DNA from: JACVRW01 sp963764665
GTDB lineage: Bacteria; Actinomycetota; Thermoleophilia; Solirubrobacterales; Thermoleophilaceae
Assembly (NCBI GenBank): GCA_963764665.1
Contig: CAVXTL010000011.1
Location: forward strand, 62,001 to 126,000
Length of the DNA stretch: 64,000 nt
Reading direction: 5' to 3'
A model generated the notes under the pieces. It saw only the letters and a list, made by a program, of their open reading frames with translations, was not told the DNA's origin and searched no databases. How positions within the stretch are numbered: the first letter of the stretch is position 1; each line of letters begins with the position of its first letter. Below, one piece after another: positions 7,307 through 16,326 of this stretch. A program made the translations under genes and the position numbers.

Positions 7307-8503
7307 TTACCTCCGCGGGGCGTCCGGCCCCGCGCTCTGAGAATCAGCTCCGCCTCCGGCATCGCGAGAACGGTCCGGCTCCGCCGGACCTCCCGCCGCC
7401 TTTTTGGCGCCCTCGTGCACGATCTCGCCGTCGCGGGTGATGCAGGCGCCCGCGATCACGTCGTCCTCGAAGTCAAGGGTCAGCTCGCCCTCCTTGACCA
7501 TCAGCTCGAGCAGCGAGGTCACGTTGCGGGCATAGAGGCTCGAGGCGTGGTCCGGCATCGACGACGCCAGCCCGATCGGGCCGATGATCGTCACGTCCTC
7601 CTTGACCACGGTCTGGCCCGGCTCGGTTAGCTCGCAGTTGCCCCCGGTCTCGGCGGCCAGGTCCACGACCACGGAGCCGGGCTTCATGTTCTTCACCGCC
7701 TGCGCGGTCACCAGCAGCGGCGCGCGCCGCCCCGGCACGGCCGCCGTGGAGATCACGGCGTCCATCTGCCCGATCACGTCGGCCAGCAGCTCGCGCTGGC
7801 GCTGCTGCTCCTCCTCCGTGAGCGCACGTGCGTAGCCGCCCGCCGCCTCGGCGTCCTCGAGCCCCATGTCGAGCTCCACGAAGCGAGCGCCCAGCGACTC
7901 GATCTGCTCCTTCACGGCCGAGCGCACATCGAAGGCCTGCACCACGGCGCCGAGCCGGCGCGCGGTCGCGATCGCCTGGAGACCCGCCACACCTGCGCCG
8001 AGCACCAGCACCTTCGCGGGCCGGACGGTGCCCGCCGCGGTGGTGAGCATCGGGAAGAAGCGCGGCAGCTCCTGCGCAGCGATCAGCCCGGCGCGGTAGC
8101 CGGAGACGGTGGCCTGGGAGGACAGCGCGTCCATCGACTGGGCGCGCGTGATCCGCGGGATCGCCTCCATGGCGAAGCTCGTGACCCCGGCGTCGGCAAG
8201 CGCCCGCACCGCGTCTCCGCCGCCGAGCGGGTTCAGGAAGCCGATGAGCACCGAGCCACGCCCCAGCCGGCCGATCTCCTCGGGCGACGGCGGGGCCACC
8301 TTGGCCACCACCTCGCCGCCGAAGCCGTCGCCGATCGAGGCTCCCGCCTCCTCGTACGCGGCGTCGGGCTGATGCGCCTCAGAGCCTGCGCCGGACTCGA
8401 CCACGACGTCGATCCCGCCCTTGGCGAGTCGCTGAACGGCCTCGGGCACCAGCGCCACGCGGCGCTCGCCCTCGGCCTGCTCCTTCGGTACCGAGACCTT
8501 CAT
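7307..8503 (-). CDS. pntAA: NAD(P) transhydrogenase subunit alpha, NAD-binding part
   Basis: 398 residues. It opens with MKVSVPKEQAEGERRVAL, the typical start of the alanine dehydrogenase/PntA fold. The Rossmann motif VLVLGAGVAGLQAIATA is at about residues 169-185. The conserved loop that exchanges hydride with domain III is represented by QMDAVISTAAVPGRRAP. The C-terminal about 35 residues are a low-complexity Gly/Ala/Asp/Arg tail that replaces the membrane region encoded separately by pntAB. First gene of the pnt operon; it diverges from the DUF1254 gene, 95 bp away. Confidence 0.94.
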   Translation of the reverse strand: MKVSVPKEQAEGERRVALVPEAVQRLAKGGIDVVVESGAGSEAHQPDAAYEEAGASIGDGFGGEVVAKVAPPSPEEIGRLGRGSVLIGFLNPLGGGDAVRALADAGVTSFAMEAIPRITRAQSMDALSSQATVSGYRAGLIAAQELPRFFPMLTTAAGTVRPAKVLVLGAGVAGLQAIATARRLGAVVQAFDVRSAVKEQIESLGARFVELDMGLEDAEAAGGYARALTEEEQQRQRELLADVIGQMDAVISTAAVPGRRAPLLVTAQAVKNMKPGSVVVDLAAETGGNCELTEPGQTVVKEDVTIIGPIGLASSMPDHASSLYARNVTSLLELMVKEGELTLDFEDDVIAGACITRDGEIVHEGAKKAAGGPAEPDRSRDAGGGADSQSAGPDAPRR

Positions 8504-8584
8504 TGGGGGGACGGTGGGGCAGCCAGGGGGCGCGAAAGGGTAGTCGAGCGGTGCCCGGCGTGCGCCGCGGCGCGGGAAGGCACC

Positions 8585-8590
8585 TAGACT
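8585..8590 (+). promoter_or_regulatory. -10 box of the DUF1254 gene (leaderless)
   Basis: TAGACT, 8 nt before the GTG at 8599: the same hexamer and spacing as in front of the kinase gene at 952. Confidence 0.55.
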
Positions 8591-8598
8591 GCCCGGTC

Positions 8599-10056
8599 GT
8601 GCGCCGGGTCCTCATCCTCGTCCTGGTCCTGTCCGCGGCGGCTCCGGCCGCCGCCAATGCGGCCGCGCCCTCGGTGGCAGCCTGTGCCCTCGGCACGAGC
8701 GCGGCCGACCTGCGCGGCTTCCAGGCCGCCGCCCTGGCTCGCGCCGAGCGGCGCTACCAGGGGGCGAAGGCCAGGAGGGCGTACGCCACCGGCGTCGCGG
8801 CCTGGGTGTACGGCCTGGCCCCGCTGAGCGTCCGCAACACGGTGCCGCGCTTCCCGCGCAACCAGATCATCAGCATCGCCCAGCTGGTCGAGCCGGAGGT
8901 GCGCACCGTGATCGCCCCCAACGTGGACACCACCTACACCGTCGGGCAGATCGACCTCTCCGACGGACCGCTCGTGGTGGACGTGCCCGACACTGCCGGG
9001 CGCTACTACGTGCTCCAGTTCATGGACGCCTACTCGAACACGTTCTCCTACATCGGCCGGCGCACCACCGGCACCAAGCCTGGCTCCTATGCGCTCGTGC
9101 CGCCCGGGTACTCGGGAGCGCTGCCCGCGGGCGTCAAGCGCATAGCCAGCCCCACCAACCTGATCTGGCTGATCGGCCGCACGCTCGTCAGGGACATCGC
9201 CGACCTCGCGCCGGTCACCGACCTGATGCGCGAGTACCGCCTAACCCCGCTCGCGACCTGGTCGGCCGGCCAGCGCTCGAACCCGATCGTGCTCCCCGCG
9301 TTCCCACCGCAGCAGAACCAGCTCGTGCTGCCCAAGGGCCTCGCCTACCTCGACCAGCTGGGCGAGACGCTGGCCGACAACCCGCCGCCAAAGGCCGACG
9401 CATGCGCCCTGCGCGCGTTCCGCAAGGTCGGGATCGGCCCTGGGCTCACGCCCTCCACGCAGGCCAAGGGCACGGTGCGCGCCGCGCTGCTCGCCGGGGC
9501 GAGGGCCGGGCCGCGCCTCGTCACCCGCGCGGTCGCCCAGGTGAACTCGTACAGCCGCGTGCGCAACAACGGCTGGCTGGTGTCGCTCGGCTACATCGGC
9601 GACTACGGCCGTAACTACCTCGGGCGCGCCGTGATCGCGCGGTTCGCCCTGGGCGCCAACACGGCCCCCGAGACCGTCTACCCGTCGGCCGTGACCGACA
9701 GCGGCGGGCGCACCCTGAGCGGCCGCCACCGCTACCGCATGCGCTTCGCGCGCGGGAAGCTGCCGCCCGCGGACGCGTTCTGGTCGATCACGATGTACGA
9801 GAGCGACGGCTACCTCCATCCCAACGCGGCGCGCCGCTACGCGATCGGGGACCGCACGCCGGGGCTGCGCCGCAACGCCGACGGCTCACTCACGGTCGCG
9901 ATCCAGCGCACGCGCCCCGCCGGCGTGGCAGCCGCGAACTGGCTGCCTGCGCCGAAGGGCCGGTTCCGCATGCTCATGCGGGTCTACGAGCCGCGCCGCT
10001 CGGTGCTCAGGCGCGTCTGGAAGCCGCCGCCGGTGGTCCGCCTCAAAGCGGGTTAG
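8599..10056 (+). CDS. Secreted DUF1254/DUF1214 protein
   Basis: 485 residues starting at GTG 8599. A signal peptide is clear: MRRVLILVLVL, then a small-residue stretch ending AANA before AAPSV. DUF1254 occupies about residues 60-190, with APNVDTTYTVG and the Gly/Tyr-rich RYYVLQFMDAYSN. DUF1214 occupies about 370-475, with FWSITMYESDGYL and the ending NWLPAPKGRFRMLMRVYEP. Proteins with this pair are exported, widespread and of unknown biochemical function. An ORF reading upstream to 8503 is dismissed because the signal peptide and -10 box fix the start. Confidence 0.85.
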   Translation: MRRVLILVLVLSAAAPAAANAAAPSVAACALGTSAADLRGFQAAALARAERRYQGAKARRAYATGVAAWVYGLAPLSVRNTVPRFPRNQIISIAQLVEPEVRTVIAPNVDTTYTVGQIDLSDGPLVVDVPDTAGRYYVLQFMDAYSNTFSYIGRRTTGTKPGSYALVPPGYSGALPAGVKRIASPTNLIWLIGRTLVRDIADLAPVTDLMREYRLTPLATWSAGQRSNPIVLPAFPPQQNQLVLPKGLAYLDQLGETLADNPPPKADACALRAFRKVGIGPGLTPSTQAKGTVRAALLAGARAGPRLVTRAVAQVNSYSRVRNNGWLVSLGYIGDYGRNYLGRAVIARFALGANTAPETVYPSAVTDSGGRTLSGRHRYRMRFARGKLPPADAFWSITMYESDGYLHPNAARRYAIGDRTPGLRRNADGSLTVAIQRTRPAGVAAANWLPAPKGRFRMLMRVYEPRRSVLRRVWKPPPVVRLKAG

Positions 10057-10095
10057 CCCGACTGAGCCGAGGGGTAGACTCGGCACTCCGCGCCC

Positions 10096-11961
10096 GTGGA
10101 ACGAAGGACAGTCGAGAAGAGGGATCGCGTTGTCGTCCGGTTCGCCGGGGACTCCGGCGATGGGATGCAACTCACGGGCAGCCGCTTCACCGACGCCACC
10201 GCGATGGTCGGGAACGACCTGGCCACGCTGCCGGACTTCCCGGCCGAGATCCGGGCGCCCGCCGGCACGCCGCACGGGGTCTCCGCGTTCCAGATCCACT
10301 TCGCCTCGCGCGACATCCTCACCCCGGGGGACCACCCGAACGTGCTCGTGGCGATGAACCCGGCCGCCCTGATCACGAACCTCGCGACGGTCGAGAAGGG
10401 CGGAACCGTGATCCTCAACGAGGACGGGTTCACGAGCCACAACCTGCGCAAGGCCGGCTACGACGCCGATCCGCTCGAGGACGACACGCTCGACGGCTAC
10501 CAGGTGTTCCGGGTGCCCATGACGAGCATGACCGTCCGTGCCACCGAGGACATCGAGGGGATCACCCCCCGCGACGCCGCGCGCTGCAAGAACCTCTTCG
10601 CGCTCGGGCTCGTGTCGTTCATGTACGGGCGCCCGACCGAGCCCAGTGTCGCTTGGATCACCAAGAAGTTCGAGGACGACGCGCCGGTGCGCGACTCCAA
10701 CCTGGCCGCCTTCCGCGCGGGCTACAACTTCGGCGAGACCGCAGAGCTGATCGCGGTGACCTACGAGGTGGCGCCCGCTCCCGCGCCGCCCGGCATCTAC
10801 CGCAACGTCAACGGAACCCAGGCGCTCGCGTACGGGCTGATCGCCGCCGGCGTGAAGTCGGGCCTCGGGCTGTTCTACGCGAGCTACCCGATCACGCCGG
10901 CATCCGAGCTTCTGCACGCGCTGTCGCGCTACCGGCGCCTCGGCGTGCGCACGATCCAGGCTGAGGACGAGATCGCGGCGGCCAGCATGGCGCTGGGCGC
11001 CGCCTTCGCCGGCCAGCTCGGGGTGACCGCCACGAGCGGGCCCGGCATGGACCTGAAGGCGGAGACGATCGGGTTGGCGGTGGCGATGGAGCTGCCCCTG
11101 GTCGTGATCGACGTGCAGCGCGCCGGCCCGTCCACCGGAATGCCCACGAAGACCGAGGCGGCCGACCTGCTCGCCGCCCTTTACGGCCGCCACGGGGAGT
11201 CCCCGCTTCCGGTGATCGCGCCCTGCACTCCCTCGGACTGCTTCCACGCCGGGATCGAGGCGGCGCGGATCGCGATCCGCCACCGGACGCCGGTGATCCT
11301 CCTGTCGGACACGTTCCTGGCCAACTCGTCCGAGCCCTGGCTCCTGCCGGACGTGCACTCGCTCCCGGACATCGATCCGGGCTTCGCCACCGGCCCGAAC
11401 CAGGACGGGGCGTTCATGCCCTACCTGCGCGACGAGTTGCTCGCGCGGCCGTGGGCGGTGCCCGGCACACCGGGCCTGCGTCACCGCATCGGCGGGCTCG
11501 AGAAGGAGGACGGCAGCGGCAACATCTCCTACTCGCCCGAGAACCACGACCACATGACCCGGCTGCGCGCCGAGCGCGTGGCGCGCGTGGAGGTCCCCGA
11601 CCTGGATGTGGACGACCCGGACGGGCAGGCGTCGCTGCTGGTGCTCGGCTGGGGGTCGAGCTACGGCGCGATCCAGGGCGCTGCCCGGCGCGTCCGGCGC
11701 GAGCAGGGCGTGAGCGTGGCCGCGGCCCACATCCGCCACCTCAAGCCGCTGCCGCCCAACCTCGGCGAGGTGCTGCGCTCCTATGAGCGCGTGCTGGTGC
11801 CCGAGATGAACATGGGCCAGCTCGTCAGGATCCTGAGGGCCGAGTACCTCGTGGACTGCGAGAGCTACACCAAGGTCGACGGGCTGCCGATCTTCACGCG
11901 CGACGTGATCGAGGAGATCCTGGCGCGCGTGGGCGGCTCGTCGAACGGGGGAGGCTCGTGA
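10096..11961 (+). CDS. korA: 2-oxoacid:ferredoxin oxidoreductase, fused gamma-alpha subunit (KorA type)
   Basis: 621 residues. The N-terminal gamma domain (about 10-190) has RFAGDSGDGMQLTG. The alpha domain follows from about 225, with the pyrimidine-binding signature YASYPITPASELLHAL (about 256-271) and TSGPGMDLKAE. It partners KorB to oxidise 2-oxoglutarate, or a related 2-oxoacid, to the CoA ester while reducing ferredoxin. Mycobacteria have the same two-gene form. The GTG start at 10096 is 15 nt after a TAGACT box. The stop overlaps the korB GTG (GTGA). Confidence 0.92.
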   Translation: MERRTVEKRDRVVVRFAGDSGDGMQLTGSRFTDATAMVGNDLATLPDFPAEIRAPAGTPHGVSAFQIHFASRDILTPGDHPNVLVAMNPAALITNLATVEKGGTVILNEDGFTSHNLRKAGYDADPLEDDTLDGYQVFRVPMTSMTVRATEDIEGITPRDAARCKNLFALGLVSFMYGRPTEPSVAWITKKFEDDAPVRDSNLAAFRAGYNFGETAELIAVTYEVAPAPAPPGIYRNVNGTQALAYGLIAAGVKSGLGLFYASYPITPASELLHALSRYRRLGVRTIQAEDEIAAASMALGAAFAGQLGVTATSGPGMDLKAETIGLAVAMELPLVVIDVQRAGPSTGMPTKTEAADLLAALYGRHGESPLPVIAPCTPSDCFHAGIEAARIAIRHRTPVILLSDTFLANSSEPWLLPDVHSLPDIDPGFATGPNQDGAFMPYLRDELLARPWAVPGTPGLRHRIGGLEKEDGSGNISYSPENHDHMTRLRAERVARVEVPDLDVDDPDGQASLLVLGWGSSYGAIQGAARRVRREQGVSVAAAHIRHLKPLPPNLGEVLRSYERVLVPEMNMGQLVRILRAEYLVDCESYTKVDGLPIFTRDVIEEILARVGGSSNGGGS

Positions 11962-12989
11962 GCGAGAACGGACACAACGGCGCCCCGCCGCTCACCAAGG
12001 CCGACTTCTCCTCCGACCAGGAGACGCGCTGGTGCCCGGGCTGCGGCGACTACGCCGTGCTCGCATCGGTGCAGTCCTTCATGCCCGAGCTGGGCATCCC
12101 GCCGGACCGGATCGTGTTCGTGACCGGCATCGGCTGCGCGGGGCGCTTCGTCTACTACATGGACACCTACGGGATGCACGGCATCCACGGGCGCGCGCCC
12201 GCGCTGGCCACCGGGGTGGCCACCTCGCGGCCGGACCTCTCGGTGTGGGTGGTGAGCGGCGACGGCGATGCCCTGTCGATCGGCGGCAACCACCTGATCC
12301 ACGCCCTGCGCCGCAATGTGCCGCTCAAGATCCTCCTGTTCAACAACCAGATCTACGGCCTCACGAAGGGGCAGTACTCGCCCACGAGCGAGGAGGGCAA
12401 GGTCACGAAGTCCACGCCCTTCGGCTCCCAGGACCACCCGTTCAACCCGGTGGCGCTGGCGCTGGGCGCAGAGGCCACCTTCGTGGCGCGGACCGTGGAC
12501 ACCGACAAGCCCCACCTGGCGGAGACGCTGCGAGCGGCCGCGGCGCACCGGGGCGCGTCGATCGTCGAGATCTACCAGAACTGCAACGTGTTCAACGACG
12601 GCGCGTTCGACGCGGTGCGCGCCAAGGGGCAGCGGGAGCTGAACCAGATCCGGCTGGAGCACGGCAAGCCGATCCGCTTCGGCGCGGACGGCGAGCGCGG
12701 CGTGGCCCGCGGGGCCGACGGCCGCCTCGAGCTGGTGGAGGTGGCGGATGCGGGTGAGGGCGCACTGCTCGTGCACGACGCGCACCGCCAGGAGCCCAGC
12801 CTGGCCTTCGAGCTGGCCCACCTGGCCAGGCACCCCACCGGCCCGACCCCGATCGGCGTGTTCCGCGACGTGGAGCGCCCCGTCTACGGGGAGGAGCTGG
12901 CGCTCGAGCTGGAGCAGACCCGCGCCGGGGTGGGGATCGAGGAGCTCGAGAAGCTCCTCCACTCGGGTGAGACCTGGACCGTGGCCTAG
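11958..12989 (+). CDS. korB: 2-oxoacid:ferredoxin oxidoreductase beta subunit (KorB type)
   Basis: 343 residues. Cys pairs for the 4Fe-4S cluster are seen in WCPGCGDY (about 24-31) and GIGCAGR (about 56-62), with a further Cys in YQNCNVFND. The thiamine diphosphate motif is GDGDALSIGGNH (about 100-111) with FNNQIYGLTKGQYSPTS. The pairing with korA and the GIHGRAP segment fit the 2-oxoglutarate branch of the family. No separate delta (ferredoxin-like) subunit gene is adjacent. The TAG stop shares a CTAG with the convergent GNAT gene. Confidence 0.93.
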   Translation: MSENGHNGAPPLTKADFSSDQETRWCPGCGDYAVLASVQSFMPELGIPPDRIVFVTGIGCAGRFVYYMDTYGMHGIHGRAPALATGVATSRPDLSVWVVSGDGDALSIGGNHLIHALRRNVPLKILLFNNQIYGLTKGQYSPTSEEGKVTKSTPFGSQDHPFNPVALALGAEATFVARTVDTDKPHLAETLRAAAAHRGASIVEIYQNCNVFNDGAFDAVRAKGQRELNQIRLEHGKPIRFGADGERGVARGADGRLELVEVADAGEGALLVHDAHRQEPSLAFELAHLARHPTGPTPIGVFRDVERPVYGEELALELEQTRAGVGIEELEKLLHSGETWTVA

Positions 12990-13492
12990 GCGGCCAGGTC
13001 GGTGACCACTTCGGTCACCGCGCCGTGGTGGTGCTCCTCGGCGTGGCGCGACAGCTTCTCGAACAGCCGGTGGGCCGGCCTGTTGTCTCCGGCCATCGTC
13101 GCCGTGAAGCGGCGCACGCCGCGGGCACGGGCGCGGGGCGCCAGCTCGTCCACCAGCAGGGTGCCGATTCCGCGGCCCTGCCAGTAGTCGGCCACGACCA
13201 CCGCCACCTCGGCGGTCTCGGGGTCGTCCGGAAGCCGCACGTAGCGCGCGACTCCGATCAGCGCGCGCGTGGGGGCGTTCGGGCGCTCGGCCACGAGCGC
13301 GACGTGATTGCGCCCGTCCACCTCGGTGAGATAGCGCAGCTCCGCGCGGCTGAAGCTCGGCTTGGGGGTGAGAAACCGCCGCTGGACGCTCGTCTCGGAG
13401 AGGTTGTGAAGGCCCTGCTCGAGCAGGGCCTTGTCGTCCGGCCGGATCGGGCGGATCAGGATCTGAGTGCCATCCGGAAGCCGCTTGAGCAT
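12986..13492 (-). CDS. GNAT-family N-acetyltransferase, Pat-like
   Basis: 168 residues of a GNAT fold; the acetyl-CoA loop is represented by VVADYWQGRGIGTLLV (about 107-122). The N-terminal half, LIRPIRPDDKALLEQGLHNLS followed by SVQRRFL and AELRYLTEVD, resembles the acetyltransferase domain of protein lysine acetyltransferases of the Pat/PatZ type. Acetylation of acyl-CoA synthetases is therefore one possible role. No cyclic-nucleotide domain is fused, unlike mycobacterial Pat. The ATG at 13490-13492 is chosen because the upstream extension has no homology-like sequence. Confidence 0.8.
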   Translation of the reverse strand: MLKRLPDGTQILIRPIRPDDKALLEQGLHNLSETSVQRRFLTPKPSFSRAELRYLTEVDGRNHVALVAERPNAPTRALIGVARYVRLPDDPETAEVAVVVADYWQGRGIGTLLVDELAPRARARGVRRFTATMAGDNRPAHRLFEKLSRHAEEHHHGAVTEVVTDLAA

Positions 13493-13496
13493 GCTC

Positions 13497-14471
13497 CTAG
13501 CTTGGCGGCGATGCGGGCGCGCTTGTGTGCGCGGCCTCACGCTCCCAGTCGAGCTCGGTGTGCACGCCCAGCGCGTTCAGGGCCTGGTTGGCGGCCTCGA
13601 GGTCGGGGCGCTCGCGCACCGCGGCAGCGAGTCTTGCGGCCGAGCTCACGGCCACCGCTGGGTCCACGTAGACGGTCATGGCGCCCACCGGCGACAGCTG
13701 CACGGCGCGCCGCCCCGCGCGGATCGTGGTCTCGCCCAGCTCGCCGCGGAAGCAGCGCAGGGCCTGCGCGCTCGCCTCGGTGGGCACCGCCGCCACCGCC
13801 GCGTCCAGGCGCTCAACCACGGGCTCGGTGAGCCCGCGCGCGCCGGCCAGGCCGCCCGCGGCACCCACCTCGGCCAGGCGTGCGAGCACCTCGGCGGGAG
13901 TCAGCTCCCCGTCGCAGCCGATGCCGAACACCCCGGCGAGCACCGGCACGGACCCCTCCTCGGCCAGCATCGCCCCGGCGGCCAGCATCACCGCGTCGCA
14001 GAGCGGGCTCGCGAGGCCGGACTCGTGGCCGTGAGCCAGGGCGTCGCCGCCCACGTCCACCAGCACGAGGAGATCGCACTCGAGGCGCTCCACGGCCAGG
14101 GCCAGTCCGCGGGCCACCGTGGGTGCTCCACGGTTCACGTCCACCAGCACCGTGGGCTCACCCAGGAACTCGGCCATCCTCGCCTCGGCGAAGCGCACCC
14201 CGCTCGAGCGCACGCGGGTCGCGGCGCCGGCGCTGAGCACCCCGGGGGCGAGCTCCTCGGCGTCCGCGATCTCAGCGGCGGCGCGCGGGCCGGGAAGCGG
14301 GTCGATCGGCCGCCGCTCCCACGTGACGCCGCCGAGCACCGGGTCCGCCCCGGAGTAGAGCCGGCACGCCTCCCCGGTGGCCAGCGCCCCGACCACGTCG
14401 CCACCGCCGCCGATCCCGATGCAGAGCGGCCGGCGGGCCTCCGAGAGCAGTCGTTCGGCATCCATCGGCAT
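13497..14471 (-). CDS. DUF1152 family protein
   Basis: 324 residues. The N-terminus has the Gly-rich IGIGGGGDVVGALA (about 18-31) that typifies DUF1152, followed by GGVTWERRPIDPLPGPR and DLLVLVDVGGDALAHGHESG. DUF1152 proteins are common in archaea and scattered in bacteria, with no established function; the Gly-rich loop suggests nucleotide or phosphate binding. The start is the ATG at 14469-14471, 7 nt after a TAGTGT box. Hairpin repeat copy 4 lies directly upstream. Confidence 0.75.
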   Translation of the reverse strand: MPMDAERLLSEARRPLCIGIGGGGDVVGALATGEACRLYSGADPVLGGVTWERRPIDPLPGPRAAAEIADAEELAPGVLSAGAATRVRSSGVRFAEARMAEFLGEPTVLVDVNRGAPTVARGLALAVERLECDLLVLVDVGGDALAHGHESGLASPLCDAVMLAAGAMLAEEGSVPVLAGVFGIGCDGELTPAEVLARLAEVGAAGGLAGARGLTEPVVERLDAAVAAVPTEASAQALRCFRGELGETTIRAGRRAVQLSPVGAMTVYVDPAVAVSSAARLAAAVRERPDLEAANQALNALGVHTELDWEREAAHTSAPASPPS

Positions 14472-14478
14472 TCGATCG

Positions 14479-14484
14479 ACACTA
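14479..14484 (-). promoter_or_regulatory. -10 box of the DUF1152 gene
   Basis: TAGTGT on the minus strand, 7 nt before the ATG and immediately next to hairpin repeat copy 4. Confidence 0.4.
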
Positions 14485-14522
14485 GCCGAAGCACCCGGCT
14501 CGGCCGGGTGCGCCCGGATGCC
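14485..14522 (-). repeat. Interspersed hairpin repeat, copy 4
   Basis: Minus-strand orientation. Arms at 14491-14499 and 14503-14511 pair perfectly as GCACCCGGC/GCCGGGTGC. Compared with copies 1 and 2 the fourth base pair is C-G instead of G-C, a compensatory double change. It lies between the ABC-transporter terminator and the DUF1152 promoter. Confidence 0.8.
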
Positions 14523-14533
14523 TTTCAGAACGA

Positions 14534-14563
14534 CGCGGGGCGGCCCCGAAGGACCGCCCCGCG
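14534..14563 (-). terminator. Strong stem-loop with UUCG tetraloop after the ABC transporter operon
   Basis: On the minus strand a 13-bp stem beginning CGCGGGGCGG, with one G-U pair, closes a C(UUCG)G loop. The downstream U-tract is weak (UCGUUCU). Its place 21 bp after the substrate-binding protein stop marks it as the operon's terminator or 3' stabiliser. Confidence 0.75.
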
Positions 14564-14584
14564 AAAGATCCGATACGGCTGTGG

Positions 14585-15577
14585 CTACTGGACCAGGCCG
14601 CTCTCCGACAGGTACTCCCCGGCCACCTGCTCGGGGGTCTTCTTGTCGATGTCCACGCGGGCGTTCAGCTCCTGGATCGCCTCGGCGTTCAGGCCCTCCT
14701 GGAGCTTCCCGACCACCTCGGGCAGGTCGAGGCCCGCCTCCTGGTAGGTGTCGTCGCTCACGAGGAGCATCGAGTTGTAGGGCGGGAACATGCCCTGGTC
14801 GTCCTCGAGCAGCACGTAGCCGTTCCGCTTGATCTGCGGGTCGGTGGTGAAGACGATCGACAGGTCGGCCTGCCCCTTGTCGAGCACCTCGTGCCGCAGT
14901 GCGATGTCCACCGGCACGAACTTCTTGAACTTCAGCCCGTAGACGCGCTGCAGGCCGAGCAGGCAGTCCTCACGCTGGCGGCACTCCGGCGAGCCGTAGA
15001 GCGTCAGGTCCTGAGACTTGCCCTCGAGGTCCGAGATCTTCGTGACCCCGAGCTCGTCGGCCTTCTCCTTGGTCAGGCCCACCTCGTTGGAGCTGGTGAA
15101 CGGCGTGGGCGGCAGCGCCGTGATCTTCTTCTTCGCGAAGTCGGCCTTGGCCTGCTCGTACGCCTCCTGCGGATCCTTCGGGATCTCGTTCGACGGAACG
15201 CCGAAGAAGGACCCGAGCGCGGTGCCCGTGTACTCCGGGTAGGCGCTGATCTCGCCCGTCTCGAGCGCCTTCAGCGCGATCTTCTCGTCGCCGAGGTTGA
15301 GCTGCGTGTCGACCGTGTAGCCGGCCGCCGCCAGACCCTGGGCGTAGATCTCGCCGAGCACCTTCTGCTCGGTGAAGTTCTTGGACCCGATGGTCAGCTT
15401 GACCTTCTTGTTGTCCGGGTTCGACTCGATCGCGGACGCGGATTCACCGGTGGTCTCGGTGGCCGCGCCCGTGCTCGAGCCCTCGTCGTCGTCCTCGCCG
15501 CAGGCGGCGATGGTGAACGAGGCCGTCAGCATCAGCAGCAGAGCCAGCAGCCCCGCCGCAAGGGGGTTCCTCTTCAT
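14585..15577 (-). CDS. Osmoprotectant (glycine betaine/choline-type) ABC transporter, substrate-binding lipoprotein
   Basis: 330 residues. The lipoprotein signal has its lipobox at TIAAC, Cys26, followed by an acidic/Ser/Thr linker. The OpuCC/OsmF-type binding domain begins at about 58 with KLTIGSKNFTEQKVLGEIYA and contains SAYPEYTGTAL. In Gram-positives such proteins bind betaine, choline or carnitine and deliver them to two permeases. GGGAGG lies 11 nt before the ATG. The ATG overlaps the TGA of the upstream permease. Last of four genes transcribed from 18232 down to 14585. Confidence 0.92.
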   Translation of the reverse strand: MKRNPLAAGLLALLLMLTASFTIAACGEDDDEGSSTGAATETTGESASAIESNPDNKKVKLTIGSKNFTEQKVLGEIYAQGLAAAGYTVDTQLNLGDEKIALKALETGEISAYPEYTGTALGSFFGVPSNEIPKDPQEAYEQAKADFAKKKITALPPTPFTSSNEVGLTKEKADELGVTKISDLEGKSQDLTLYGSPECRQREDCLLGLQRVYGLKFKKFVPVDIALRHEVLDKGQADLSIVFTTDPQIKRNGYVLLEDDQGMFPPYNSMLLVSDDTYQEAGLDLPEVVGKLQEGLNAEAIQELNARVDIDKKTPEQVAGEYLSESGLVQ

Positions 15578-16326
15578 GTCGTTGCTTCCCTCCCGAAACG
15601 GAGTCTCATGCGCCGTGACGCGGTGTCGGGTTCGAGCTTCAGCCCTGCGGGCGTCACGGCGCGCTGAACGGCGCCGAGGGCTAGCTCCGTGAAGATTGCG
15701 AGCGCCGCCACGCACATGGCGGCGGCGAGGCGACCCGTGTCCCCGTAACCGGAGACGTTGATGATCGGGTCGCCGAGCGTGTTGATTCCGGCGAGCGGGG
15801 CGATCGTGGCGGTGGCGATCACGTTGACCGCCGAGATCCGCACTCCTCCGAAGATGAGCGGCAGTGCCAGCGGAAGCTCGACCTTGCGGACGATCTCGGC
15901 GCCGGTCATTCCCATTCCTCGCGCGGCGTCCACCGTGTCGCCCTCCACCTGCGTGACGGCCACGTAGGTGTTCGTGAGGATCGGCGGGATCGCGAGCAGC
16001 ACCAGCGCCAGGGTCACGTTGGTGAAGCCGGTGCCGAGGTAGGCCACGAACAGGGCGATCAGGGCCAGGCTGGGCACCGCCCGGCCGACGTTCGACACGC
16101 TGATCGCCAGGAAGCTGCCGCGGCGGATGTGACCGAGCCAGAGCCCGGCCGGGATCGCGATCGCGCAGGCCACGGCCATCGCCGCGAAGGTGAGCTTGAG
16201 GTGCTCCCAGGTGAGGTCGAGGAACTGCGATCCGCCCACCTCGGTCCCCTCCTGGGTGGTCTGGCCCTGGAAGATGAACTGGATGGCGTCGCCGAACTCG
16301 CCGAGAAACGCGATCGTCGTGGTCAT
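15574..16326 (-). CDS. Osmoprotectant ABC transporter permease (second)
   Basis: 250 residues with about five or six hydrophobic helices and the binding-protein-dependent permease signature. The EAA-like loop is DAARGMGMTGAEIVRKVELP (about 142-161), which docks on the ATPase. It has a longer N-terminal hydrophilic segment than the partner permease. Start ATG 16324-16326 overlaps the stop of the first permease, and its own stop overlaps the binding-protein ATG, so all members are translationally coupled. Confidence 0.92.
   Translation of the reverse strand: MTTTIAFLGEFGDAIQFIFQGQTTQEGTEVGGSQFLDLTWEHLKLTFAAMAVACAIAIPAGLWLGHIRRGSFLAISVSNVGRAVPSLALIALFVAYLGTGFTNVTLALVLLAIPPILTNTYVAVTQVEGDTVDAARGMGMTGAEIVRKVELPLALPLIFGGVRISAVNVIATATIAPLAGINTLGDPIINVSGYGDTGRLAAAMCVAALAIFTELALGAVQRAVTPAGLKLEPDTASRRMRLRFGREATT

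Noticed and set aside
9886..11739. A 617-codon minus-strand frame opposite korA
   Set aside because: The plus strand has an unmistakable KorA; the reverse frame has typical shadow composition.
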